A stretch of 64,000 bases of DNA, taken from Pycnopodia helianthoides (taxonomy: Eukaryota; Echinodermata; Asteroidea; Forcipulatida; Asteriidae). Of this stretch, positions 53,591 through 64,000 are shown in pieces. Below the pieces are notes generated by a model, which saw nothing but the letters and a program-made list of their open reading frames with translations, made no database searches and was not told where the DNA came from. The translations under genes and the position numbers were made by a program. The first letter of the stretch is position 1. Each line of letters opens with the position of its first letter. The stretch covers positions 19,092,991 through 19,156,990 of the forward strand of contig CM063246.1 in assembly GCA_032158295.1 (NCBI GenBank), written 5' to 3'.

Positions 53591-56019
53591 TTTACGTATA
53601 TAATTAACTAGCTAATATCGAATTATCAAGCTAGTTTACATTTGATTTTGTACTGTTGATGTTGCAAACCTTTCAGTATGTTGGTTTTCAACTAAGTCTT
53701 GGCCCAAGACAGCTTTTAGAGACGTCATCTATTACTCACCTATGCCACAGGCCTAGTACAACTTTTTATAACTTGAGAATATAGTCAAATTATGCGTAAT
53801 ATTTGTGTACGTAATCTTAAATCAAGTTCAATGCCACTCTGTACAGTTAGACACAAAGTATCGGCGTTTGTTTTGATACAATAAAAATAGAACTATACAC
53901 TTTAGTATTTTTACGTAGGGTTTATACACTAATACGTAGATCGTATAATATGAATAAAGAAACTGCACTTTCCTGTAAGCCAATACAAATCTAAGATTTA
54001 TTTTCTGCAGTTGGTCTAATTATTTTGCTTTATTACGTTTGTTTTGCGATTTCTATTTTGGTTCTGATGATCCATGGTGGTTTCGTGATTGGGATTTTGA
54101 TGCGGGATAAGGGGATTCTTACTTTTTAAATGTCTCAAAGGAAAACCAAAGGGGCGCTGGCGTAACTAGACTATAAAACATGTTTGTATTGAGTTATTTA
54201 TTTATTTTACTAGCATTACTTGTTGGCATGTGGTGGGAGAGGGCGGGGGGAGGGGAACAGATTTTTTATGCATCGCGGAGATGGGCATAGTGAAGCTTAC
54301 CACGACTGTCTGGGGCCCGTTCAAAAGTGCCCCGGGAGCCTACATTTTAAAGATTAAGAATCTTTGATGCATCCTCAGCCTTTCTAGGTTATCATTTGAG
54401 ACAAAAGATGTTTGAAATGAAAAATGCATCTTGCACATGCGTTGCATCGCCGGTGTGGCAGGATATTCTGACCCCCCAGTCGAATTGTGTAAAACATTTG
54501 TCTGATAGCGCCCTCTTTTGAATCAACTTTCTTCAGCCCTTGTTATATACTTGAGGGGAGGGGGGGGGGGTCACGACGTAGATAAAATCCCCTGTGACAC
54601 TCGCTTTTTTGATTTGCCGAGCTTGTAGGATAATGAAAAATTTGAACGTCTTGTAATTAAGTGAAACGTTTGCAATAAAGTTTTTAAAATGTAACCTAAC
54701 TGTTATTTCAAATTTCACTTCACCTTTGAAGTTGAGCAACACCTTTTAAAAGCTTATTATTTTTCAAATGGGTCGTGCAATTGTTAGCCTATTGTGGTTT
54801 CATATAGGTTTGAAGTGGATGAAGTACAACATTGTGCATGTGCCCCCGCCCCGACCCGACCCCCCCCCCCCCAACACACACCTGGGATAATACGTCCCAA
54901 CTCCAGATGTATCCGCCATGCTTACCGTTAAGTTTTTCACAGGCTAGCAAAGAAATTTACCTTTTCAGTTTTATTTCACCATTTACGAAGTACACAGCCT
55001 AGTTAAGAAACCATTTCCCCCTAACTTATATAAAATTGTTGTGCGGGACAAACTTTGTTAGACTTAGAGATGGACGGTCGTAAAGCGAATAAATCTGTAG
55101 CCTCTAGAGCGAGAGGCATGGATTGGTCACAGAATCAAATTATGTCAGAATTTCATGCTGCTGCAGGCAAGCTAGCGTAATACCTACTCATTGATCTCTA
55201 AAAACTAAGTAAAATAAAGTCAAAAGGAACAGAAAGACCACTTCAAAGTACAACTGCACACACCTTGAACAATTAAGGACAAAATAACAAACTTTTGTTC
55301 ATTGTGTTTTAGCGAGTTTGATAGGGGGAAAAAACTTTCATTGTTACAGAGTGTTCAAAGATTCCTTATTTTTTATGGAGGCTCTAGTCTGCTTGTGTCT
55401 GGGCAATTATAAGGGGGAACCCGGGCCCCAAACCCATTTTTTTAAAACTTTGATGTGACTGTGTTTTATTTAGAAACACCCCTGTATACTCGCCTCCTGG
55501 TCCTATAGTTCTAAAAGCGAGCCAGGTCAGATTCCTGAATTAAGGGGGCGGGGGGAAACTCGGCCCAAAACCTTTTTCTTAGTTTGCTCTTTTTTTCTTT
55601 GAGCATAGTTATATTATTTTGTTTAACAAAAATAATATTATTTAAACCTTACCCACTGTAAATAGCCTCTTTGTTCCCATAGTCAGGCTAGAAGACCAAA
55701 CCGAATCCTCTGAGAATCCCCAACCTCGATTTTTGTGTGACCTCTATTAGTAACTATATACAAGGGTCATAATGTCATAAAATAAAATTAAAAAGGTCTA
55801 CACCATGGTATCCAAATACGTTTTACTTTGCTACCCGTGTTTTTGCATTTTACAATAAGTAAAAACAAAACACTGTAAAGCTATAGTGATAGCATTTTTC
55901 TCCCAAAAATTGCCTGTAAACACGAGACAATCATACAGTAAGCATTTTAGGAATTCAATACGACTGCCAAAGTTGACTGCCATATATGGTATATCGGTTT
56001 GTGAAACTTTGTTACAACT

Positions 56020-56545
56020 ATTAATTAAAGGCGAGGTCCTTTATCGCACGGCCACGGCCCTGAAAGGTTTTAAACAGCCGGTTAAGACCGAGTCACTACT
56101 CTTTTATTCCCATTCATGAATGCCCTTTTTGTTAAAAAGCGTAATATTGTTGGAAAATCTCAACTTTTTTGTTAACTTTCATTTCCTGTCACGTCCTCGA
56201 GCCCTGTTTCGCGAAGGATATACATGCCACGCTCAACAGTTGTGCGTACGCGCGCGTCATAACACTAACATGTTTTTAGATTGAATACATTGATCTACAT
56301 TATAGTGTAGATCAATGATTGAATACAAGACTAGTATGTGTTGATTGCGTTTCTCGTAAATTAGCGCTGCGTAACCTTGCCCGCCAGAGGTGTGTTTAAA
56401 CACTTCTAGCCTTGCAGGGCGCCGTGGTGGACGTGCGATAAAGAATCTCGCCTCGGCTCGGTCCTTTATCACACGGCCATGCCACGACCCATGCCGGTTT
56501 AAACGGCCGGTTAAGACCGCGTCACTACCCTTTTATTCCCTTTAG
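56020..56545. repeat. Direct repeat pair GGTCCTTTATC(G/A)CACGGCC around a hairpin
   Basis: The segments 56030-56115 and 56458-56545 share GGTTTTAAACAGCCGGTTAA / GGTTTAAACGGCCGGTTAAG and CTCTTTTATTCCC. Between them lies a hairpin (CATTGATCTACATTATAGTG / CACTATAATGTAGATCAATG overlap). Confidence 0.6.
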
Positions 56546-57692
56546 TACAGCCAATGGTTCTGCCGAAAAAGTACACAACGCGTACAAATTAAAGAGAGGT
56601 ACGATAATTAGGCTAGGGGAGTTATAAGTCAAGATGGAAGAAAGTGACAAAGGGTAATATTGTGTAGATCGTAAATTCTGTGTTGTCGTCCTTGGAAGTC
56701 CGATCGAATACTTTTTTTTTGATCATTTTCATCAGACATCCAAAGTCAAACAAACCACGCGTACCACTATCACTCTTTGGCTTCGTCTGAATGCGAGGAA
56801 GTCGGCTACCACCTTTGCCAACCATGGGAACTACAGCAAGCCTTTCAGGCGTGCTACTACCACGGCTCGCCTGCTAACTCGGAAGCTTCAGTCTGGTACG
56901 CTGTGCCCCTGGCGATTGTCTCGTTGAATACTAGTACTAGTCCCTGGGATCACCTATCAAGATCTACCGGGTCCAATCGTATATAAAACAAGAAACACAC
57001 AAAAAAGTAACTGTGGTAACATTAAGTTTTAATGATAAGAAAATCTAACAACAGAACCGACTTCTCTCCAGAGTGTGAAAAACTTTATAATTATGCAAAT
57101 AAATAACTGTGGATTTCGAATTCTTCAAAATTCTTCAAAAAGTATAAGCAGACGATTTTGTTTGTGTCACGATATGCAAATAGTAAAATGAATGGCAGTT
57201 CTGGTGTCGTCACACAACCTGTGAACACGCCCTTTACGTATACATAAATGGCGTCTTTGCAGTTCAAACAGAGAGGTAAGGAGAACATTTTTGATTCAAA
57301 AGTCGCATTTGTTTGGCGCATGGGACATGGAAACAGGAATTTTTTTTAACATATTGTATTCTAGCATAACTGAGTCTAGTTTTCCTGGTAAATGTAGGCC
57401 TTTAAAGACACATAAATTCAATATTGGTGGCACCTTCCCAGTGCGGCATGGTGGATACAATACAAAGGCACCCGCGGCAACGTGGTAAGGTTCGTGAGCT
57501 CGTTCTTGTACATGTAGATTTTGGATTAAAATAATGTCAATTCAAACTGTTTTTTTTAGTTAAGCTAACACAAAATTTAATATACACTGCTGAGGTTTAA
57601 AGGTTTTTCAGTGTTAAACTTTGGTTTATGCTGGGGGAGGAGCTAAATAAAGTGGAAAATTCGTTGGAAATAAGCATAACTGTATCATGGTT

Positions 57693-58258
57693 AGCCTAGT
57701 ACATGTAGTATGGAATTCCATATCTGCCGATGCCATCGTGTGTCATGTGTCTCCTTTATGCACTTTAAAACTTATAATGGGTTTTGGCATCCTGTGGAAA
57801 ATTTGCCGTTCATGTTTACGTTTATGTAAACTGACATCGTGCAAGCCTGTCGTATGCTACCCGTCTTCCCTCGTGCGTCGCCCATAGTGCATTGCTCATT
57901 ACCAGCCGCCAATCGTGTGTCGCCCAGCATGCATCGTCCGCGGCTGCCCGTCACCATTTGCTCCTGACTTACAAAACATTGTAATGTGCTACATTGTGCT
58001 GTTAACTATCATCCTGCTTCACTCCTGGCTGGTGGCCCTTTCCCTGCATTTGGACTAAGACTGTTATTTAAGACATGATGATAGCAAGTGAAAAAATTGC
58101 ACTGTGCATGCATGACAAGACCTATAAACATGCGAAAGGGGGACACTGCATGGGTGACGCACAATTAAATGGGCAAATCACAACGAGTGGTGCACGACAG
58201 GGTACAGGGGACGCACGACGCACGATGGCAGATATGGAATTCCTTAGCCTAGGCTAAA
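57693..58258. repeat. Foldback element with CGTGCGTCGCCC-type inner repeats
   Basis: Left end TTAGCCTAGTACATGTAG...GGAATTCCATATCTGCC is inverted at the right end as GGCAGATATGGAATTCC...TTAGCCTAGGCTAA. The interior has opposed short repeats (GTGCGTCGCCCATAGTGCAT versus GACGCACGACGCACGATGG). Confidence 0.65.
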
Positions 58259-58259
58259 T

Positions 58260-60160
58260 GCATTTGAAAATAGGAAGGTGAAAGACCCTAGGGCACTGTA
58301 GGCCTACTCCTCTGTTTTATATTTGTTTGAACGATTCACTGTTTTTTTCAAGTAACAGCTTCAAGAAAGTTCCCAATGACAAAAAAGACATGACCCTTCA
58401 ACCCCTCAAAATTTAGACGTCATTTTACAGACGGAGTTTGAATACAGCCCCGATTTAGAATGGAGCGTGCAACACATCTGTCATGCAGAGCTGCATACAC
58501 TGTGATCAACTGCTGAACATGGAGATATTGCCTCCTGACACAATTTTTGTTGCTTTTTTCATTACCCTCACATAAAATTAGATTAAAAGCATTGTATGTC
58601 TCTGCTTGACAGAGATTGATTTTTGGCCTCTAAAAATGCTCAAAAACACAAAATATCAATTTGAAGGGGCGGGGTTTAATTTTTGGGGGGTCATATCTCA
58701 GATATGCCAAGGAGTAGGACTCTAAAATAAAAGGCACCCATAGGGGATTGTATAAACAAAAAATTAGCGAAATCTGAGACAGAGCCTCATATAATGCCAA
58801 ACTTTTCTGAATTTCTGGTGAGTTGCCACGCCATGACCCAGCTATGAAATTCCCTACTTGGGTATGGTACAATTTGGGTTGCACTTGCAGCATTTATCAA
58901 CTCTTGATTTCCTGACATCATTGTCTAGCACCATGATTCATCATGTATGCACCAAACAATGCAACAAGGATATGAGCTAGCCATAATTGAACTCGGGCGG
59001 TTAACACAGATTCCCAGTTGGGATTAGCCAATAACCAAGGTGCACGCGGCAACCCCAGATATCATGCACAGGAAAAGACCATGCGAGCGGCAAAGCGCCT
59101 TTACCAACTTGTTTTGGGGCTAGGAAATGCATCGTGATAGTTAACGATATCGCGATTTACCGATATCACAATAAAAAAAAAGCATGACTCGATATTGTAA
59201 TTGTGTCAGAACTAGTATCACAATATTTGATAATATCGTGGTATCGCCCAAGCTTAAACTGCACAACAGTTCAATGGCAAGTACAAGTTTAAGGCCTAGT
59301 ACTAGAAAGAGAAGCAGACTGTAACAAGATATTTGTTTAGTAAACCTAGCTAAAAAGTCTCTAGACTAGCATTAGCAAAGGTAAGGGAAGTGAAAGGAAT
59401 GTATTTAAGTATTTTCCCAAACGTTCTTTGTATTTGTAAGTATTGTGCCTTGCTCTTTTTTGCATTTGTCGGAGCAAAGAGGTAATGGCCGAAGCCATTG
59501 CAACAGTTTCGAGAAAGCCTTACTTCATGCAGTCAATAATATTTTTTTAGCAACGTCCCCGTTGGTTTTGAACACAAAATTGAAGCGAGGGGACGTCCTC
59601 GCTCTGTAAAAACACCCGGATCTTTTTTTTTAAAGTCCCTGGTTTCAACGTGTACACACGCTCAAACCACGCTGTGATTATCAAAGCTAAATTGATATTG
59701 ACTATCAAAGTCCGGTTCTAAGTCTCATCCAATCATCAAATACTTTATATCAGTATAAAGAATATTTTCTTAGGAAGCAAATACCGTTTGCACTGTTAAA
59801 ATCAACCAATGGGTGGCGGCGCTGTTTCACCTTTCTAAATAAAACAAAGTAACAAACTCACTAAGTCACGCAGTCTTAAAAATGAAACCACCCCAGTCTG
59901 GTCTAAAATCATAAAGAAATTATAGTAGGTTTATATAAAAATGAAGAAGAATTATTTTCCTAATAAAATGTATTTCAACTGTGAAGATTCATATTAAAGA
60001 ACAAAAGATATTTTGGTTTGATGCTGAAAAATGTGGGAAAAGTATATTGGTGCGCGCATGTTTGCAAATGTTGCACCTTTTTTTTAGCCTCAACGTTTTC
60101 ATATGGTATTTCACTGCACAGAAACATATAATATTTTTGTTTGTCTGATGTTTTTCACAG
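58260..60160. other. Intergenic sequence without recognised features
   Basis: I see no gene here. Notable are oscillating GATATCG/CGATATCG motifs near 59140-59240 and a short palindrome, GAGGGGACGTCCTC, at about 59587. Confidence 0.4.
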
Positions 60161-60162
60161 AC

Positions 60163-60273
60163 CTTGGATAAAACATCAACGCCTTGTCCAGAATCATCCA
60201 TGAAATTGTCAAATAAAGAGGTGTGAACCTGTTGGGATGGTCTGATGTAGATGTACTCTTTGTCATGGTTGGA
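60163..60273 (-). CDS. Orphan internal exon candidate
   Basis: It has 37 codons in phase 0 at both ends, an acceptor with a T-rich tract (TTATCTTGCATCCAG) and donor AAG/GTCTGT. The peptide is SNHDKEYIYIRPSQQVHTSL followed by FDNFMDDSGQGVDVLSK; it is hydrophilic and protein-like but I do not recognise it. No partner exons are evident nearby. It could be an exon of a gene extending out of the window, a fragment left by a repeat, or chance. Confidence 0.3.
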
Positions 60274-61680
60274 CTGGATGCAAGATAACAAGATAACTTA
60301 CTCAAGACAGGTAAGTCTAAACATCCTTCTGTCATTAAACCCTTTGGCACTCGCCCGCTACCACACATAGCGTACTTCACTCCTCACTGCGCCAGTGAAA
60401 TTCACAAGATTTTCTGCCTTACCTAAAAATCCTCAGATAACTTTTGTTGTGATTATTTTCTCGAGTTACAAGTTGAGTTCGTTTTGTAGAGGATGGAATT
60501 ATCTTTTGAGTGATTTTTCACAGTTGTTTTGTTTGCTTTTCCAAATTGAAGCTTTGAAGTCGGAAACATAAGACAGATCAACTAAGATTAGGAAATATTG
60601 TTTGTGAATGAAGAAAACGTTTTTTTTCTGACAGTTGTGCACAAAAAAAGTTTTCTCAACTGTTCGTCTCAAAGAAAAAAAGTTACAAACGTGATTGAAA
60701 ATAATCCAAACATACCTTTGGAAATGAAAACGAACATCTCTGTTACCAATAGATAACTTCTATACCTTTGTAAAATCCTTTCAAATCAATGTAATCCGTA
60801 TGTATAAAAACACAGATAAGATTGACTGTGAAACATGCAGAAAAGCGCCATTACTGTGCATTGTGCGTGTGATACGTGGGACAAAGAAAAAACAGCTACG
60901 CAATTGTGCTTCACGTGCGTTGGTGATGGGACCTCAGACCTTTGAACCTTTGGAGTTGGACTGTGTTATTTTTTACTGCGGGGACCATGTGCTATTTAAA
61001 TACAATTTGTCAAACTTCTAAGGCGGTTGTGGGCGGTATGCGGAGTAGTATAGGCAGGGCGGCTGTGGGCGATATGCCTGCTAAAGGGTTGAAAAGTACA
61101 CTGAAATTAAGGAAAGCTCTGGGGATGATACATGTACATTTAGGTGTATATTGTAATTTGCTTGTTGTTCATGGAGCACCCTCTTGATAACTTCTCCTGA
61201 AAGAATGTTTGTTCACTGAACTCGGTTAGTAATTTCAGTTAACATTTTGTAAGTTGGCCTGCCATATATACGTCAATGTGAAAACATTTCCCAGGCTTTA
61301 ACTGGTATTGCCCCTTCAGCTTTAGTTTACAATTTGTGACATTTCAGTTTGTTATCAATTGTGTACCATTTTTGGTGTCAAATCAGTTTGTGCGCCCATT
61401 GTCCAGGAATTGATACAATATCTGATGAGTAGGGCCTTCACTATCAGAGGGACATTTTCCATTTTATTTGTTTTATTGGAAAAACATGTTTGAAATGATT
61501 CTTTGTGGGTTGAGTGAATGACCCTTGATTTTGCGAATGAGGTGACATGTTTTGACGTTCTGGCTTATTCCTGATTTTTACTGTTCTACCTACATCGTTA
61601 TTTTTGTTGAAAACTTGAAATAATTGTTGAGCTCATTTGAAGGAGAATATACCACCGATTGGTTACTAATTGTCTGGGCA
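60274..61680. other. Intergenic sequence left of the retrotransposon
   Basis: AT-rich, with no coding pattern and no recognised repeat. No long terminal repeat could be identified here by eye. Confidence 0.4.
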
Positions 61681-62093
61681 CTCTTGGGCAGGGCAGGATA
61701 AATCACTGGGGGAGGACACACAAATAAAGTGACTCTGGCACAGCTCTATGTGTCAATTCTCTCTCATTGCCTCCTGAGCAATCCTCTTTATTGCCTCTGA
61801 GCACCTCTCACTTGTGGAAATACCAATCCTTCTGCTTCCCTTGTGGATTAATGAGCACTGCCACCATGATCACTAGTGTCTTGTTAATTCTCTCCACCAT
61901 TTCGTCTGACTTCGGATTTTAGGTCGTTGTTCTAGTTTTTGACACACCTAGTATTTGGCACATCTCTCTGAACACTTCTGACTCAAAATTTGTGCCTTGA
62001 TTGGAATGGAGTTCAATTTCCTGCACCAACTTGCGTGCTACTGTACTTGCCCTACGTTGCATCGGGCAATGGATATGCTTCCATCCACTTCGT

Positions 62094-62498
62094 TCAAAAG
62101 TCGCCTACTACCAGAATCCACTGGTTCCCACTCTCTGTTTTGGGTAGTGGCCCAAGCAAAACTTTTGCGACTCTTTCCTTAGGAACTCCTACACAGTACT
62201 GTTGCAAGAGAGCGATCTCTTTCTTTGCAGGTGACTTTCTTCTCACACACAGGTCACAACTCCTTATGAAGGAGCGTACATCTGCGGACATACCCGGCCA
62301 GAAATATATATACTTCATTTTTGCCAAGGTTTTCTTTATGCCCAAGTGACCACTGAGCAGTCGACCATGCACTTCTCTGAGTATGTCTTTCCTTAAACTC
62401 TCAGGCACTACTAGTAGCCATCTTACTACTCTGCCATCGTCTGACTCCCATCTCTTATGAACCAACTCATCTCTGACACATAATTGGTCTAAGATCAA
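62094..62498 (-). pseudogene. Integrase zinc-finger fragment of the gypsy element
   Basis: This is the longest open piece (134 codons). It has the HHCC zinc-binding region (H-x-GHLGIKKT...CDLCVRRK) and leads into the integrase core, where the first acidic motif region follows as WILVVGDF. The rest of the core continues in other frames toward 61880 with an in-frame stop. Confidence 0.8.
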
Positions 62499-62965
62499 TA
62501 CTTCTTATGAGCCGCTGTCAAGTGGGAAATCTCCCTCCAATCTGGATGGTCCTTGCCCTCCTCTTTGATGCTTAAGACCTAACTCATCTCATCCTCTACT
62601 TGGGCTTTTCTGAAAGCCTCCTTGGGGATACTTGGTTGGGCTGCTGTGCCCCTATCCCAAAACTTTTCCCTCGTGTATCTTTCATCTCCAACGTCTCCTC
62701 TGACGTTTCGTTTGTCGTCTCCTTTTTTACCAGTTCTTTCCGGCCACACTGCTTGTAGGGTCGTCTTGACAACCCATCAGCATTGCTGTGGTTCTTTCCA
62801 GCTCTGTGCTGAATCTCTATGTCGTACTCGGATGACCCAACGTGCCATCTGCCATTCCGAGTTCTTAAAATTAAGAATCCATCTTAAGGCGCTGTGGTCA
62901 GTTCTAACTCTGTTCTTCCTGCCATAAGTGTATTGTTTGAAATATTTCAAGTACACTACAACAGC

Positions 62966-63190
62966 CTACAACCCTCTGCGGGTTACGCAGTAATTTCTCT
63001 CTGGCTTGCTATGCTTGCAGCTAGCATAGGCCAAAGCTCTCTCTCCACCCTCCTGAACTTGACTCAACACTGCCCCAATGCCATTTCCACTAGCATCCAT
63101 CTTTTGGAGTCTAATCTTGAGTGCGTCAAATGCACTCTGGCATAGCTCACTCCACTGAAACACTCTTAACTTCTCTGTCAGAGCATGCAA
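62966..63190 (-). pseudogene. RT-RNase H connection fragment of the gypsy element
   Basis: LHALTEK, FQWSELCQSAFDALK, DASGNGIGAVLSQ and RALAYASCKHSKPERNY are the usual post-RT and RNase H motifs. Residues between the ALK and DAS blocks are missing compared with typical elements, and the frame ends soon after the ERNY block. Confidence 0.8.
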
Positions 63191-63557
63191 AGGGCCAGCT
63201 TTTTCTGCAAACCCTGTAGGAACTTTCTGTAATAGGCTGCAAGGCCAAGAAATCTTCTTACATCCTTCACACTCTTAGGAACAGGCCAGTCTCTGATGGT
63301 CCGTATCTTCTTCGGATTGGTGGCTATGCCTTCTGTTGTCACTGTTTCCCAAATAGGTCACTGACTCTTTAAACAAATAGTACTTGCTTGGCTTTAAGCC
63401 CTGCTTGCCTGAGTCTACTGAACACCACTCTTAGCCTCTCTATCATCTCTGAAACTGTCTTAACAAAGACAATTATGTCATCTAGATAGATCAGCAGGAT
63501 TTCCCACTGTAGTCGTGACATGATTTCTCCATAAGTCTCTCGAATGTAGCTGGGGCG

Positions 63558-63848
63558 TTACAGAGCCCAAATGGCATACATTTCCATCTGTATAGTCAAT
63601 TTCTCAAAACAAATGTTGACTTCTGACTGGTGTCCTCGTCTAAGGCAACCTGCCAAGTCTAGCGTTGAGAACCACTTATTAGCATCATTTAACACATCGA
63701 AAGTCTCGTCAATGCGAGGCACTGGGTATGCATCTTTTATGGTGGCCGCGTTTAACTTTCTGTAGTCTACACAGAAATGCCTGGTCCCATCTTTCTTGTT
63801 TACAAGTACAACAGTGGCAGCCCATAAACTATCCGAGGGTTCTATCAC
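63558..63848 (-). pseudogene. Reverse transcriptase fragment of the gypsy element
   Basis: The frame has IEPSDSLWA, VVLVNKKDGT, FCVDYRKLNAAT, PVPRIDE and FSTLDLAG, the N-terminal RT blocks of Ty3/gypsy elements. After DLAG the expected sequence is diverged, and the YxDD block that should follow is not intact in one frame. Confidence 0.85.
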
Positions 63849-64000
63849 TCCTCTTTTCTCTAGGCCAACGCCCTAACGATCTCTGTATCTCTCTTTGGAC
63901 ACAGTCAGGGTGCCTCCTTGGTCTCTTTTCTACTGGTCTCGCCTCTCTAGTGGTTATGTGATTTGACACAATATCTGTTCTATCCATACTTTGACCGCCA

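Larger units (their letters stand above)
51527..56000. other. TRIQK 3' flank and intergenic sequence
   Basis: It contains long C and G tracts (51828, 52045, 54552), the SINE head at 52328, the dispersed repeat at 52434 and a partial TTAA element at 53383. The rest is AT-rich with no coding pattern. Confidence 0.5.
61680..64000 (-). mobile_element. Ty3/gypsy-type LTR retrotransposon pol remnant, runs off the window
   Basis: Read on the minus strand, the order from the right edge is protease-RT linker, reverse transcriptase, RNase H, integrase zinc finger and integrase core. That is the Ty3/gypsy order, with integrase after RNase H. Each domain is recognisable only in pieces in different frames, with several stops between them (for example in the integrase core near 61920). 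The element is therefore a decayed copy. Neither long terminal repeat is visible; the right part lies beyond 64000. Confidence 0.85.

Noticed and set aside
56622..56990. Opposed open frames, one giving MVGKGGSRLPRIQTKPKSDS
   Set aside because: Protein-like on the minus strand, but too short, with no family resemblance and surrounded by repeats; not enough to call a gene.

Overview
This is a eukaryotic, intron-rich, fairly AT-rich and very repeat-rich window. I infer an echinoderm, most likely a sea star. The evidence is deuterostome-type genes (UTP4, CHTF8, TRIQK), foldback elements with tandem-repeat arms like the TU elements of sea urchins, tRNA-derived SINEs, and many ~340-bp TTAA-flanked miniature transposons. 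The species call is inference; the gene calls rest on split exons whose phases and splice sites fit.

Layout, left to right. (1) 1-29,963, minus strand: the N-terminal three quarters of UTP4 (cirhin), a WD40 protein of the nucleolar t-UTP/SSU processome complex. Twelve coding exons can be placed (1158-29945); the 3' end lies left of the window. One intron (4464-21761) is over 17 kb and filled with repeats. (2) 29,964-32,295: a probable UTP4 5'-UTR intron holding a 1.1-kb foldback transposon, then a ~320-bp divergent promoter with two oppositely oriented CCAAT boxes and a palindromic E2F-like site. (3) 32,296-34,258, plus strand: CHTF8, the small subunit of the CTF18-RFC clamp loader, complete in three exons. 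UTP4 and CHTF8 are, as I recall, also head-to-head neighbours in human, so this looks like an old bidirectional pair joining ribosome biogenesis to DNA replication/cohesion. (4) 40,309-45,149, plus strand: a five-exon type II membrane protein with a GM2-activator/ML-like lipid-binding ectodomain. A minus-strand multi-spanning membrane protein fragment sits in its first coding intron. (5) 50,453-51,526, plus strand: TRIQK, a 77-residue ER membrane protein. (6) 51,527-61,680: repeats and one orphan exon-like segment. (7) About 61,680 to the right edge: a decayed Ty3/gypsy retrotransposon pol on the minus strand.

The most unusual observation is in UTP4. The 5' splice site of coding exon 7 has been amplified into 19 tandem copies of a 16-bp unit, each carrying a GTGAGTAT donor; only the exon-proximal copy keeps the reading frame. 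UTP4 exons 4 and 5 also carry apparent single-base losses that are either assembly errors or real damage.
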